Shown: positions 11,641 to 24,759 of the stretch, one piece after another
Layout: every line of letters starts with the position of its first letter
How positions within the stretch are numbered: position 1 is the stretch's first letter
Assembly (NCBI GenBank): GCA_964304625.1
Contig: OZ199839.1
Coordinates: 3,844,001 to 3,908,000 of the forward strand
Direction: 5' to 3'
DNA: 64,000 nucleotides
From: Kudoa neothunni
Taxonomy: Eukaryota > Cnidaria
Notes under the pieces: generated by a model
The model's input: only the letters and a program-made list of their open reading frames with translations
Told to the model about the DNA's origin: nothing
Database searches by the model: none
Position numbers and translations under genes: made by a program

Positions 11641-12371
11641 AATAATCTTACAAATTTATGAAACTGCCTTATAGACAAGAAAATACGGCGTAGTAAAGCT
11701 TTTAAAAGGTCAGTAATATTAAATAATAGGTGGAATCGACGAAGAAGGAGACGATTCTTAAAAATTGAAAAGACTTGACACAGATTAATTCTTGAAAATA
11801 TTATTTTAGATAATGCCAAGTTTGGCTCAATCTTACGGACGGGCGATTCGCGTGGTTACAACAATTTAAAATATTTGAGATTAATCCATGGAACTTTTAT
11901 CCATTAAAGATAATCGGTTTCTCTCGTAATAAGTTATACAATTCGTATAGAATATAATTGAGGAACATTCAAGCGAAAGTACCGGAATTTCATTAATAAA
12001 ATACCCTAAAATCTGGGCGACTGTATATCTGATTAATAGTTTAAAATAAAATATTAAAAAAGGAATTGAGTACTCTATCTAAACATGTAATGAATATATT
12101 TGCAAATTCAAAATATGCTCAACTTTTCCAGATCGTGCAAAAATTTCGTCCGAAGATTACATGTATACTGTAATTTAGTCGAATATTTTACTGATGAAGA
12201 AAATCACAAAAATACATATAAAAGTGTTGTCTGTGAGACAGAATTCAAAAGTTTCAAAACATATTTTATGTAAAATTTACTAATAATATTAATTGTGTAA
12301 TAACGTTTAATGTATAAGAGGAAGAAGTTGTTGGCAAATAATTGCAATATTACAAAGAAAACGGGCGTAAC
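11641..12371. other. intergenic, no supported gene
   Basis: No convincing frame on either strand between the dispersed repeat and the end of GPCR paralogue C. Confidence 0.5.
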
Positions 12372-13440
12372 TTACTGCGGCAGTTTCGAACATCTCAACT
12401 TTGCGAAGTAATTTTTCTTGAGTTCAGCGTCAAACAGGAGATGCAATAGTGAGAACGCTGGAGCAATGAATGTTAGTAGAAAACCAACACAAAATTGAAC
12501 CCAAGTTGAAATATAGACGTTAAAGGTGAAGAGAATTTTTGTCATAACGTAAGGTGCCCAAAGAATGAAAAATATGCTAATATTTCCAATAGAAAATATT
12601 AACACTTTTCTATAACTAGAAGCATTCCCCGAATTTGTATGTTCGGGTATTTGATTAGGATTCTAAAAAATCAATAATCATTATAAAGATTTTTCTATAC
12701 TTGCGGAATTACATTATCATCGTTATTTAAATAAAATGGCGTAAATGTGCCGAAAAATTCGTTCATTCTACGCTTCATGCTCATCAATTTCCAGTACACA
12801 AACAAAACCACTGCACCTGGTAGAACCAATGACAATAACAATTGTACTGTGTATACTATTTTTTTCGGTATATCTATACTCTTTGGAATAGCACATGACT
12901 AAAAAATAATTTATTAATTTAATATTAACCCTTTTTTATGTATAATTAGAAAGTAGGGTCAATAAATATGTGAATGAATATTACATTATTTTTGCCATCT
13001 TCAACTATCTTAAAAAATGCGGTATGCGTGGCGGCAGCCGCTACGAATATTACAACCATAACAATTATGTGAACAGCTGATCTGAAATTTTTTTTATAAT
13101 ACGTGTTGGGATAGAGAACTGCTATATAACGATAAATTGTCGCCAAACCAATAGATGACATTTGCATGTATATAACAAAATTTGAAATGAATGATGCCAG
13201 TTTACATGTGTGTGTTCCACCGAATTCTGGATCGTGTAAACTGCCCCACATGTAAAATCCAAGATCCATTAGAAGTAACAAATTATTTATATAAAAAACG
13301 ATCTCGCATCTTTTAATGTGATCGGATCGATAAATTTTTCCAAGCAGAACCACAATCATAGTTATGCACATAAATATGTTGAATGCACAGGGAAGTATCA
13401 TCCCCGCAACACAATACATCCATATGTTTTCTATTATCAT
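12372..13440 (-). CDS. class A (rhodopsin-like) GPCR, paralogue C
   Basis: Three exons in phase 0 give 310 residues: 13440-12985, 12898-12713 and 12662-12372. Introns are 86 and 50 bp; the first can be read through for 14 codons before a stop, but GT-AG splicing restores homology to paralogue B. TM1 starts within a few residues of the first methionine, so the N terminus is very short. TM3 opens with the cysteine in GTHTCKLASF and closes with YRYIAVLYP. Exon 2 begins SCAIPKSIDI, the second-loop cysteine, followed by TM5. Exon 3 opens the third intracellular loop and reaches the TM6 motif FFILWAPY; TM7 lacks a clear NPxxY. The shared intron positions with A and B show a common origin by duplication. 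An alternative donor 12 bases later would add four residues to exon 2. Confidence 0.87.
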
Positions 13441-16400
13441 ACTGTATAAATTGCAGCTAGAATATCACTCTAATAACTTCAAGTATTATTACGGAGTATT
13501 TTATAAGCCTTATTAAGGGAACAATCTATTCTATCTATGAGATCTGTTTGATTATTCTCATTATTATTATTACTACTATTTCTGTTAGTTGATTGGTTAA
13601 GAGTTATTTTTATAATTTGAATATGACTATTTACCTTTCCCTGGCAGTTTTATTTATATTTTGTCCTATTCTACCTCTGATTTATGATGGGTATGCATTT
13701 TTGAAATAAAAATGACCTCGCGCTATCTACTTTTTTCTATCCTAATAATATGTGAACAACTGTTCGATAAAACATTTTTTCTTTAAAAAGAGGGTAATCA
13801 TATTATTTGTGAACCGACTTATCTCCCTGAATGATCACATAAAATTCCAAACCAAATTTCATTAAAACTTTTAAAGTTTAAATGATCTCAACTTAAACCC
13901 AATAAATCTTTGTGTAAATTGAGTTAATAATAAATTTAATTCGAATTACATTCAATGTTTTGTGGTCCCTTATTTCAAGTTCACAATATAAAATATGTAT
14001 TAGCTAATTAATTCCAATAATTCTTTTCCAGAAAACTATTTTTGCACTTTTCTGGTCACGACTAGCTGACAATTCCAGAAATCTATTATATGTTGAGCTA
14101 TCACCTCATGCGTGGTTATTGACAGAGGTCGATTCTTCATTTTATCGACTTCTATCTAACTTCAACTACTTTAACCACGTCGCATTGAATATATCGAGTT
14201 TTTTTATTTTATTATTATTCACAATAATGCCATAAATATTGGATTGTGAAAAATTGAGCTGAAAACACTTGAATAATTTTCAGGTTACGTATCTATCATC
14301 TAGGTCAGTTTTAGATAGGTGACTAACCGTAGGGTTTAAAACGACCCCAAGTTTACCTCTTTATTAATCCTGAATGAATCAACCCGCTATTACCATCATA
14401 TTTTATTAAAATATTAGTAATAATGATGATTTAGTAAGGATAAAAAAAATAATTTTTACATCTCAATACTTCAACGTTAACTTAAATATCTTACTTGCGA
14501 TATATGAAAATAGGATTATTGAGCTTGATCTTGATCTTGTCAACACATTGCTTTAACATGATGCCCGTAAAAATATAAATTCTTTAATATAACCTAGTAA
14601 ATTATACTCAAAGATGGTTCACAGAAAATTGTCTGACTGACTTCATAACAATGTTTTCATTCGAAATTATTCCATCGTCGCCTTTGAACTTTTTTTAATT
14701 TCATCCCAATTTAACTTTCAGTTAACTCTCAAAAGCAAAGGCGTAAAAAATTGAATTTAAAGTGTGTTAGAGTGACCCTATTTCTTGTATTTTAATATAA
14801 AGGTAATAAGCTTTACAGGCCCTTTTTATTTACAGTACAAAGGTGATAATTGAACTCATAGAATTAAAGAACTCAATTATAACATTGTTTTTCATATAGG
14901 ATATCTTTAAAATGTGATTATTTTATTCCTTCCATGTTTTTAGAAACAAGCATCAAAAATATTTGAATCCAAGTCGGTCTCTTTTACCATCAAATACGAC
15001 ATTAATTAGTCAATCATATTTTAATAAGTTTTTGTAATTTCGGACATAGTTTGACAATCGGTAAATTTAAGGAATGCCACATTTCGCCAAATTTTGAGAT
15101 TCTTCTTTATCAAATAATTAATTGCGCATGCGCATTTCAAAAATCATACCGAATAATGCAGTGTTATAATCTATTTTAAGCTTACACATTCTCTATTTTT
15201 ATGAAATGTAATTCGTATATTGCAGGAATTAATATGAAAAATGTAATAAGCATATTATATGTGAACACGGCTTTATTTATTAATTTCGTAGCTGAAATCA
15301 ATATTTACCTTAAAAAATCTGCATTTTTGAATATATCGACTTATGTGGATTCATTTCTTACAAAATATAATACAAAATGAATAGATCCTAGTTAGAGAAA
15401 TATATTTTGTTGGAAATTTTATAGCGAATAATTGATCCTAATAAAATACAATCGTTATATGGTAAAATTGAACTTAATGAAAAATTTGTATGTTTCATAT
15501 TTTTAATATATTTACGCTCAACTAATGTTTTTATCTATTTTTAGGAAAAACATAGGTTGAGCGTGAAATTATATTTATTTTAGATTTTGTTATTGGAAGA
15601 TTTATCCTAACCTAACAATGAGAGTGCGTGCGCGAACACCTTTTTTAATCCTAACAGCCCCTATTTATAGGTGATATAAACATAAAAAATTTTAAATCTG
15701 TCATTCCATCATTTATGACTGCTCTATGAGTCTCAAGAAACTTAAATAATTATATACAGTGGAAAATAAAACTAAATGAAAATTATGACTACAATAATAG
15801 TCACTTACTTTTTTATTCCTTAAAATCAATTAATTTAATTTACTATGTTTAATTTATGTTAAAATTGCTAATTCAAAATAATACATTATGCAATATGATA
15901 CTCTACGTCATATCTAATAATAATCATAAACTTTGTAGTTCTTCGTTAATTGTGTTATATTCGACTGATAATGTGAAATATTATTTAGTTCTTACATACA
16001 TAAAATCATTAGAAGTAAAAAACTACAAATTTATACGTTTTATATTGAAATTAAAACTGAATTCATGAATTTCTTATACATACCGCGACTGGTACTATGG
16101 ACTAATAAGCGTACGACCTGATATTATAGAATTATAAGTTACGTTAATTCTACTCGATTCTATTTGCTACTTATTTATAAAAATTAACTTAAGGCAGTCA
16201 AAATTTGTTCACATTAAATCAATATGTTAAGCATTGTTTAGATTAAAAAATGGATTATGCTCAACACAATAAAAGAACATAATTTCGGGTTCAGTTTATG
16301 CCAAATAAGATTTAGTGGTGAGTTAGAAATGTAAAACTTTACTTAAGATATATTTTTTTTATTTCTTTAGATCTATTTTAATTCTGCAATATCTTGAACT

Positions 16401-16594
16401 TTCGGTTCTCGTTAATTTTTTGTCATTAGTAATGTGAATAGTTTAGCGAACTCAATGAATGACTTGTATCAAAAAGTTTTTAATCATCACATAACCATTA
16501 AGAATAACTTTTTATCTCACAGTAATATCGTAAAAATGATATATTTATACATTTAAATAAAAAATAAGTAAAATAAAGCTTTTATGCTATTTTA
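13441..16594. other. intergenic, no supported gene
   Basis: About 3.1 kb of very AT-rich DNA. Short frames such as 15856-16068 on the plus strand have the composition of chance openings and no recognisable content. No terminal repeats or tandem arrays stood out. Confidence 0.5.
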
Positions 16595-16598
16595 TTAA

Positions 16599-19074
16599 CC
16601 CATTCAGGGTTAGCGTTTCGTTTTCGAAACAAAAATAAGTTGTCATATTTCTTTCAATAATGTTAACATTATATTTATTTAGGAAAATTTATATTAAGTA
16701 ATATATGCTAATTATTTTTATTTTAATAAAGAGAAATAAATTAATTCGTTTATAAGTTATTACAAGATATTTTCTCTTTTTTGTGTTTTTCATTTCCAAA
16801 GTAATATTTTGATGTTACCACGTTGAAAAATATTTCCCTTTTCATTGTTATTTCATCATATAATTCACAACTAACGTTTATTATTTTGAAAAAAAAATCA
16901 CAAATTAAAAAATTAAGAGTAAATAAAAATAATCCTTTAATCCTCCGCGCATACACCAATGTTGTGGCAGGAGACAATATCGTAAATAAAATAGTTCAAG
17001 TTTCAATGTTTCGAAAACGAAGTGCTAAAATTGACACGTGACATATTAGTACAACCCTTTCTGGTCGTTATCAAATTAAAATGGAGCACACGTGTTATAA
17101 AAACCTTTTGGATACAACAAATGATGATGAGATAATTGAAGATGATGAATTCATTGATTTCGTTACTCTTCCTCCTTATGTTAATGAACTAACAGATACA
17201 GAGAGTAATTTCCCCCAATAATGTCTGAGGTTACCAACTTAGAAGATGTACCATAAGTTTGTGGGAATGCTGAAATATTTTATTCTATTTTTAATTAAAC
17301 AGAGAGTTAAGATGTTGTTAATTCTTCTTGTTGGATTTATCAACCTTTCAACTCAGACTGTTTAGACGTTTCATCAAATGAACGAGAGGTTTCCCAATTA
17401 AAGAACCAAACTGATTTAAATGATTTACCCGATTCCCATATATCATCATATGAGTTACTTCTAAGATTTTTCGAGGATAGATTGTTCTTGCATATTGTAA
17501 AACAGAGCAATTTGTACATTCGTCAAGAAATGACCATGATTTTCATTTAATTATAGATGGGCTAAAATCTTTTCTTGGGATCTTAATTGTCACTGGTTAC
17601 CATGCATTCCCAAGACAGCACATGTATTGGGAATCAGCAATTGATTCCGGCGTTGAAATTATTTAGAGAACTATGAATTATAAAAAATTCAAATTAGTAA
17701 AGAAATACATACATTTCAACAATAACGCAAATATCAACGTAGAAAACAAGGCATTTCAAAATCGTCCATTAATGGATCGACTAAACTCAACATTTAAAAT
17801 GTATGGAATTTTTTAGAAAAACGTATCGATAGACAAACAAATGGTTCTATACACTGGGCGTCATTCAGTTAAAATGTTTAAAAAAACAAACCCATTCGCT
17901 TCGGGTTTAAGCAATGGATTATAGCGTCTTCAAGCGGGTACACGTACTGTTTCGATCTTTATCTTGGAAAATCAAACTCGTATGATAAAAATTTTGGTCT
18001 CGGTGGCAGTGTCGTGAAAAAATTTATAGATGAAGTATGAGAAACGGGTCCATAAAATGTATTCTTCGATAATTTTTTCACCTCATTTAATCTACTTGTC
18101 GAGCTTAAAAAATTTGGCGTTAATGGTACGGGAACTGTTAGATAAAACAGATTATCGAAATATCCTCTGACACTTTCTAAGAAGTTTCGAAAACAACCCC
18201 ATGGAGAATTTGAAAGCTACATACATACCAAGTCAAATATTGTATGCACTCAATGCAATGGCACTAGATCTGTGGTTCTAATGAGTAACTACTATAATTC
18301 GTACCCAATTCAAAGTATAACTCGCTATTGTAAAGAAAAGAAATACAATCGCAATATCCATCAACAACCCCTCTCCTTTTATAACTATAACAAGCGTATG
18401 GGTGGAATTGACTTGGTTAATAATTGTATTTCGTGTTATCGCATAACAACCCGCTCTAAAAGAGGGTATTGGCCACTATTTACAAATATGGTGTAATAGT
18501 GCGAATACAAACACTATATATAGGTATAATGATACTAATCAATCCGAGCCACGTCGTTAGCACTATCAATCATAAGCGGATTCCCGCGGTCGTGATGGAG
18601 GCCACGGTCTCACGTATTACACATGGTATTTATGGTTTTAGTCAATTCTTTGAGGCTTTATAATAAGATAAACAACAATTCGCTTGATTGATTGGCCCAT
18701 ACAAGACAAGTTGTCACGACCCTTATTAAGCCAAAAGAAAGAGTAAATATTGGACGTAGATCCGCTATATCAAAAAAACAACTCTTAAAAATATGTAGTT
18801 CTCCTTGCATTATTTCACATCTCAATAAAACCCCTAGAAGATGCATCATGTGTAAGAATGTCACAATTCATCTTTGTACAAACTGCAATTGTTTTATGCA
18901 TATTGCTTGCTCCAAAAAATTTCATCAGATATGAATGATTATTCAATTTTTTCATTATTTTAGTTGGGTTGTTTACTTCTTGCGTAACACAAAATCTGAT
19001 AATGCGCTATTTATTCTATTTAGAAAACACACGCGGGAGGTTTTGCATTTCGTTTTCGAAACATTACTGAATCC
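16599..19074 (+). mobile_element. decayed piggyBac element
   Basis: A TTAA at 16595-16598 is followed by CCCATTCAGGGTTAGCGTTT and the self-complementary block GTTTCGTTTTCGAAAC. Near 19048-19074 the block TTTCGTTTTCGAAAC recurs, followed by ACTGAATCC, which resembles the inverted left end with changes. The right boundary is therefore approximate and its TTAA is no longer clean. The interior carries a badly decayed transposase on the plus strand. It belongs to a different piggyBac lineage from the element at 7.7 kb, judged by its ends and its zinc tail. Confidence 0.65.
17081..18934 (+). pseudogene. decayed piggyBac transposase
   Basis: The frame opens with an acidic N terminus and the piggyBac-typical TLPPYVNELTDTE, then breaks. 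Recognisable pieces follow in the expected order on the plus strand: a segment like HIVKQSNLYIRQE, FNNNANINVENKAFQ with RPLMDRLN, then GGIDLVNN..SCYRITTRSKR (third catalytic Asp region), GYWPLFTNM, and the C-terminal zinc domain RCIMCKNVTIHLCTNC. Many stops and shifts separate these pieces, so this is an old dead copy. The sequence family is the one with the short CxxC tail seen in PGBD-type transposases. Confidence 0.8.
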
Positions 19075-19104
19075 TAATTTTACGTTTACTTACAAAATTT
19101 AATA

Positions 19105-19112
19105 AATTTTTA
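19105..19112. repeat. 8-bp target-site duplication, left side of MITE copy 2
   Basis: AATTTTTA precedes the left terminal repeat and is repeated exactly at 19660-19667 after the right one. With the near-match at copy 1, this fixes the duplication length of the family at 8 bp. Confidence 0.8.
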
Positions 19113-19659
19113 GGTTAAAATGTAGAATAGTGGCCACACTTTCCGATAAAAGATTATAATTGGTTCGTAGATTAATCCTGAATTTTTTATAACAAATTAG
19201 CATGAGATATGTTGAACATTTAATGGTTGGAATGAGTGAATTAATTACAATAAAATATTTTTGATCTTAACGTTATGCATTTGATACAATGTAACACCTA
19301 ATGCTTGCAGATAATATTAATTTCTTATTTTTATAGACATAGAATTAATAATAGGCAATCACTAATGATGAAATATGAAAATCAATAAAAAATCATAGTT
19401 GTCACACTCAAATTTTAGGATAAAACAAAGCAGGCTTTACTCCATCGATTAAATGGTATGGCCTGTGGAAATAACTACGAGGGGTTAGCAGTCATTTAAA
19501 GAATATATTACAAAAACTATTATCAATAACAAATACAATGCTGAAAATAACCTACTGGCGGTGAAACAATGATAAATACAAAAAATTAGAATAATCAACA
19601 GGTTCGATTTTTATCGTGGTCGCTGATTTGGATTACGGCCACTATTCTACGTTTTAACA
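19113..19659. mobile_element. MITE copy 2, uninterrupted
   Basis: A 547-bp non-coding element with terminal inverted repeats (GGTTAAAATGTAGAATAG... at the left; its inverted partner, slightly mutated, at the right) and perfect 8-bp flanking repeats. It lies inverted relative to copy 1. At 19172-19175 it has a single TTAA where copy 1 carries the piggyBac, so it is the natural empty site for that insertion. It starts 39 bases after the apparent end of a decayed piggyBac. It encodes no protein and must have depended on an unseen transposase. Confidence 0.88.
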
Positions 19660-19667
19660 AATTTTTA
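19660..19667. repeat. 8-bp target-site duplication, right side of MITE copy 2
   Basis: AATTTTTA, exact partner of 19105-19112. Confidence 0.8.
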
Positions 19668-20030
19668 AATTCAGATATTTTATTTTTATGATGTTTTTTA
19701 TAATATACCTAATTTAAAAAAAATTACAAAATTGGAACCTAAATGGATTAATTAAAGGTTTTACTATTTAAATTAATGTTAATACTTTTTATCTCTAACA
19801 TTCGCTTTTTTGTATCAATTTAATTTTTGGATTACCTGACAATTTCATATTGATTTCTTAAAATGTAATATTCCAAAAATTAAAACATAACTTCTCTTTG
19901 AGATTAAACAATGAATGAGTTGGCACGGTTAAACAAAATTTTATTTTTTTTTATATCTTCAGAATAAAATATTATTTAATTACAAAGGTCATCAATAGTA
20001 TGTTAAGTGATTGAAACACTCCTAAGTTAC

Positions 20031-21982
20031 CTTCCGATATCCAAGGAAAAAACTTACGCGCATACTTGGAGGTGGACAAAGTATCCGCACCCAAAAAACA
20101 TTGAATTATATAAATGAACTATGAATTATTTATTAAAAATGGTTTACATTTTATTAAATTTATTATTTATTGATCGCACGTACTCCTATTTATGTGGCAT
20201 CGTTTATTGGGAGATCTGTTAGAAACACCATAATGTCCGCATTTTCTGGGTCCGTCGTTTGTCTTTTCACTGTTATTTTGTATAACTGTTTTGAATTCCT
20301 CTAAAAGTTCCATTGGCAACTTTTTTGAGGATTTATCTTTTATACTGAAGCTTGTATTAACTGAGAAGATGAGGGTCCTAGTCCCATGGAATTGAAATGC
20401 ATTGTGTGCTACCGCATCTGTTATGTTGTATAATACAGCTATTATCCAGCGTCTAATACAGAAATCTCAACATTTTAGATCTTACCCAATCCCTCCTTTT
20501 TAGGATAATAAATTTTCACCCCATGTCTTTTTATGGTTACTCTATGAAGTCCTCGGATAAAAAATATTTTTGTATGCAAAATAATCATTATTTTAAATAT
20601 TATAAATAATTAATATTTATACGTGAATTAACAAATTATTGATTTGTAAATTAATAAGTGTACGTTTAAAATTAATTAAATACTTACATGTATTGTAAAG
20701 GTTTTGAATAGTTTTCACGGAAAAAACTTTTCATTAATTCTTCTGTTTAAAAAATAAATGATTTAAATAAAACAGTTTATTTTTGTAATAATTTTATAGT
20801 CTTTTGGCAATCTTCGTAGTTAAATGAAAATAGGAAACTTCCTTATAATATTCTTGGATCTCATAAAAACTTTTCTCAAAACGAACAATAAGAAATTTCC
20901 ACGTTCGCCGGATCTCTGGCACTAGCTCATTGAACCCTGAGAGTTCGGCTGAATCCCGGTTGAGAATCACTGATGGAAAACCTTGTTTTATATCAAATAT
21001 ATTTCCAGAGTATGTTTGCCTTTCGATTCGAGATGACTGTGAATATTACTTGTCATTGTGCTCCCGCAGGAATGACGTTCGATGAGTCCTCGATTTTTAT
21101 ATCGCTGTCAAAATCAGGATTATCGTCCTCATCATTAATGGGTCTATCAATAATTATGTCCATTTCCTCAATATTTTCGGATCAACTTATATCAGAATCT
21201 TCTAATGAAATAAACATAAAACCCTCGCCATTATTTATTGTTTGGCTGATCACCTACGAAAATTCCGTTTTATCCAAAAAATGATTTAGAATATTCCATT
21301 ATAATGGAGAATAACATATACGTATTGGTGCTGTTTGATAATATATTAGAGACTTCTGGGTAAATATAAAAAAAATTAAACTAACTCCGTGATTGACTGG
21401 ATAATCACACAGTCCACGATCATTTGTAGACGTATCTAGTCTCAATTGAATACACGCAAAAATGATAATTATGTTCAAATAAGAATAAAAATTTAAAATT
21501 AAATTTCTTTACTAATTAAATTTTTTAAAATCTCATTGTTATGAAATTTGTAATGCATTATCTAGAAAACTACAGGGATATACTGGAGTATCACCCTCTT
21601 AAACGCTTGGAAGTGAACATTCCTTTTAGAATTTTTGCAACTACAACTCATTTTAACCTAACTAACTTTAGTTGAAAATATAAAATAATTCTTTCAGAAT
21701 CGGTAAGTAAAATATAAATTTTATTAAACCTTTATTAGAATAGAAAATCTAAAACACATTACTGGACAGCGTGTCCATCTCCAGGCATACGCGGAGCTTT
21801 TTTTTACATCAACAATTTATATACCGTACACTTTAATAAATTAGCTAGAATTTAATATACGAAATGAAAATTCCATTTTAATAAAATACAAGAAATATAA
21901 ATATTAAGAGATCATAAAAGGATATTATATTTTAAGAATACCGCCATAATGGACACGGGGACCACTTCCAGAAATCGGAGGG
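20031..21982 (-). mobile_element. decayed piggyBac element, internally deleted
   Basis: The left end reads CCTTCCGATATCCAAGG after a damaged target (TTA). The right end, read inverted, is CCCTCCGATTTCTGGAAG next to an intact TTAA at 21983-21986. Minus-strand transposase pieces remain at both ends: an acidic N terminus (about 21240-21080, with DEDDNPDFDSDIKIED) and a C-terminal part (about 20470-20185) with RRWIIAVLYNITDAVAHNAF, the segment after the third catalytic Asp. The catalytic middle is missing or unrecognisable. The right end lies only 11-14 bases beyond the stop codon of the saposin-like gene at 21997, so the element probably landed in its 3' untranslated region. Confidence 0.7.
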
Positions 21983-21996
21983 TTAATATCACCAAT

Positions 21997-22835
21997 TTAA
22001 TGGTTACAGAAATAAAGCGATTTGCAGAATCCTAGTGGGTTGAACCAATTTGGGTTATGAACCGTGCTCATATGTCGAATCAAAAGACCGCACAAGTTTA
22101 TTACGTATTTACACTAGAATTAATTTAAGATTGATATTTATCCGAAGATTTACCGCGTTCGTTTGATATCCCTGAGAGATGTGTTGACAAGCCAAATTCT
22201 CAAATTCGTCGGCCGTGAAAAGTTGAAAGAGTCTTTCCTTTTCTTGTTTAAATAGCTCTATAAAACCCTAAAGAAAATTGATTGTAATAATAATATTTAG
22301 ATGTGTTACCTGGCATATAAAACATTCTGCATCGTGTTCCCCTTTCAAACCTAGTTATCGAACCGCATAAATGTGTTTTAATTTTTCAAGTCTCTTACGC
22401 TGGGCTCCTTCATTAGATAGAAAATTAATTTGAATCAGCGTGTTGTTAGAATTTGATATCTTCTTAAAAATTGTTTCATAACTTTGAATAATGAGCTGTG
22501 AAAGTGGACACTAAGAAATAATCATAATAATAGAGAATACTGATGTAGAATACAGTTTGAGAAGAGTTGTTACACCATTCATTAGTAATACGACGAAAAT
22601 ATCTGGAGCCATCTTCTATTAATTCCCCCAAATTAACTTGCCTTTGGACAACTTTGTCACTCTAATAGCAATAAATTAATTAGACAATATTTACCAAAAA
22701 TTTTACTATTTTTCGGGATCTATGAGCATTCCATACGAAATAATCATTCATTATTAGCGCTAAATGCGAATCATGAGTTAAATACTACCAAAAGGTACCG
22801 TAAACAAATACATAAGTAATATGCTCCGAATTCAT
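21997..22835 (-). CDS. saposin-like protein 1
   Basis: Seven short exons can be joined with introns of about 33-50 bp, giving a cysteine-patterned protein parallel to its neighbour at 24760-25560. The C-terminal part fits a saposin B domain: HDAECFICQ (C1xxC2), a helical stretch FKQEKERLFQLFTADEFENL, LACQ (C3), NACKYVINLC (C4 region), then FCKSLYFC (C5-x5-C6), followed by NH and the stop at 21999-21997. Upstream is a second, less regular cysteine pair (NEWCNNSSQTCPLS). Choosing the GTAAGA donor before KRLEK avoids an apparent in-frame stop. The first ATG (22835) gives MNSEHITYVFVYALIM, only weakly like a signal peptide, so the start is uncertain. Saposin-like proteins act on lipids or membranes, usually lysosomal or secreted; that role here is inference. 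Confidence 0.65.
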
Positions 22836-24759
22836 TCCTTCAATAGTTTATGATTATTGCAAAGCACACGCTATATTGTGATTATCTCTAATGACGTAAA
22901 AGAATCATTCCTAATCCTTAGAATTTATCGTTTATGAAAGATAGGTTCCATTGATTTAATAATTTTCATACTGATATAAAAATTTGTCCTCTTAAATGTA
23001 TCAGTAATAATAACATCCATTAGAATTAATTATAAAAATCAAGGGTTAAAGAATTACAATAATTTAAAATATCTTCCAAAAACCTCGCTTTAAATTTTTT
23101 ATTGTATACTTATTCGTTTGAATCATAAGAATAGATTTTGATATCGATTTTAAGACGATGGAAGCAATTAAAGTGATACTATGATAATTATATTACATAC
23201 AAAAAATGTGACTTCATCCACATGAACTTTACTTTAACGAAAATATATTTGAATCCGCGTACGAAATGTACAATTATTAAATTTAATTTTGAATTGTATC
23301 GAATAAAAATTCATAATCTATCAGAAGAATGAAAAGTATCTTCAACAAATCTAATCTTTATTTCGAATCGACAACACACTCTTTTGACGATTTTTTTTGA
23401 AAGAATTTAATAATTGATAACCAACCCTTTATTCAAAAATAATCTTGTTCGTATCAAATTTGATATGATATATTTTTACATTAAGATTCAAAAGGAGATA
23501 TAACCCCAAAGAATGATCCGAACGGACAACTTTATTCATTTTCGCATCAGATTATAATAAAAGCCAAAGAGCTGAATTTTTAAATTAATCCTTTCAACCA
23601 AGCGCGCCCCAAATGCGCATGCGTCGATTGAGTTTTTTAGGCTACATATGAAATCAGTCTTAAACGCCGTTAATTATTCCTAAATTATTGTGACACTATT
23701 TAGAAGCAGTTTTTAATATAAATAAAAGAATCGATTCCTCGTTTTTTTGATGCAGGCACAAGACCACGCTTAAAAGTTCAAATTGAGTCAGTATGACAAA
23801 CCCAGCGCATAAATTTCAACCTCAAAGTTTCTGAAAATGTTTAAATGATATTTGAAAAAATTTAATCTGCCCAAATGAATTTAATTAAAAAACAAAAGAT
23901 GATGAAGAAACATTGGCGCAACTCGACGTTATTATTTAGGTATACTCGGATTGTTTAGGGAATAGATATTAAACCGTGCATACATTTACTCTGATAGAGA
24001 CTATTGGCACAGGAAATTTTAATCTCACTTAGGTATATACTTGCGCGAGAACATTTTTGATTATGGCATCTCCTATTTACAAGTTATAGACAAATTTCAT
24101 TCCTTAGAATTTGTCATATTTAATTATTCCTGACCTTCTCCTCCAATCTTAGAGCCAGAAACTATATAGTATAGTTCAAACTAATGACATCTGAATATTA
24201 TTTACTGTGCCAATAACCACTTCTTAGAATAAATTAATAAAATTCATTTTAGCTATTAATTGCGCCAAGTTAGGTGAAGGATTAAATAAAATTCGTGTTA
24301 CGATTGATTTTAAAATTCAATTATGAGAATAATAGCAATTTGTTTGAAGAAAAGGTAATTAAACGAATTTTTATTAGAATTATGTTTAATTTATGGAATC
24401 CTCATGAAAAAATGTCCAACTAATCGTTGATAGATCCCAATAAAATATTAATGATTTCACTGTTTAATAACTTAAAAACATCCTTCTTATTCTAATTATT
24501 CTTACTGCATTAGATATGTGAAATGTAGAGTTATTTTACTTTTTTAAGCGTCATTATTTGTTGGATAACGTACATTAGACTTTCCTCCTAAAATCTCATA
24601 TAAAAATAATTTTATAAGCTCTGTTCAATAGTCACGATTTTTTTTCTATACAAATATATTTTAGTCATTATTTAGAATTTAATTGCTAAATGAAGTAATT
24701 TTTCGTGGAAATATTTTGATATGAGTCGTTGACGTGTGATGTTTCGGAGTTTAAATAAA
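22836..24759. other. intergenic between the saposin-like genes
   Basis: About 1.9 kb, AT-rich, no supported exon on either strand. It should hold the promoter of saposin-like gene 1. Confidence 0.5.

Noticed and set aside
16750-17041. Opposed short frames near the left end of the 16.6-kb piggyBac
   Set aside because: They lie in the non-coding end region, before the transposase start, and have no recognisable content.
18658-18864. Minus-strand frame opposite the piggyBac zinc tail
   Set aside because: It is the shadow of the plus-strand transposase remnant.
22360-22420. In-frame stop in saposin-like gene 1
   Set aside because: A 48-bp intron with a GTAAGA donor and CTAG acceptor removes it and restores the match to gene 2.
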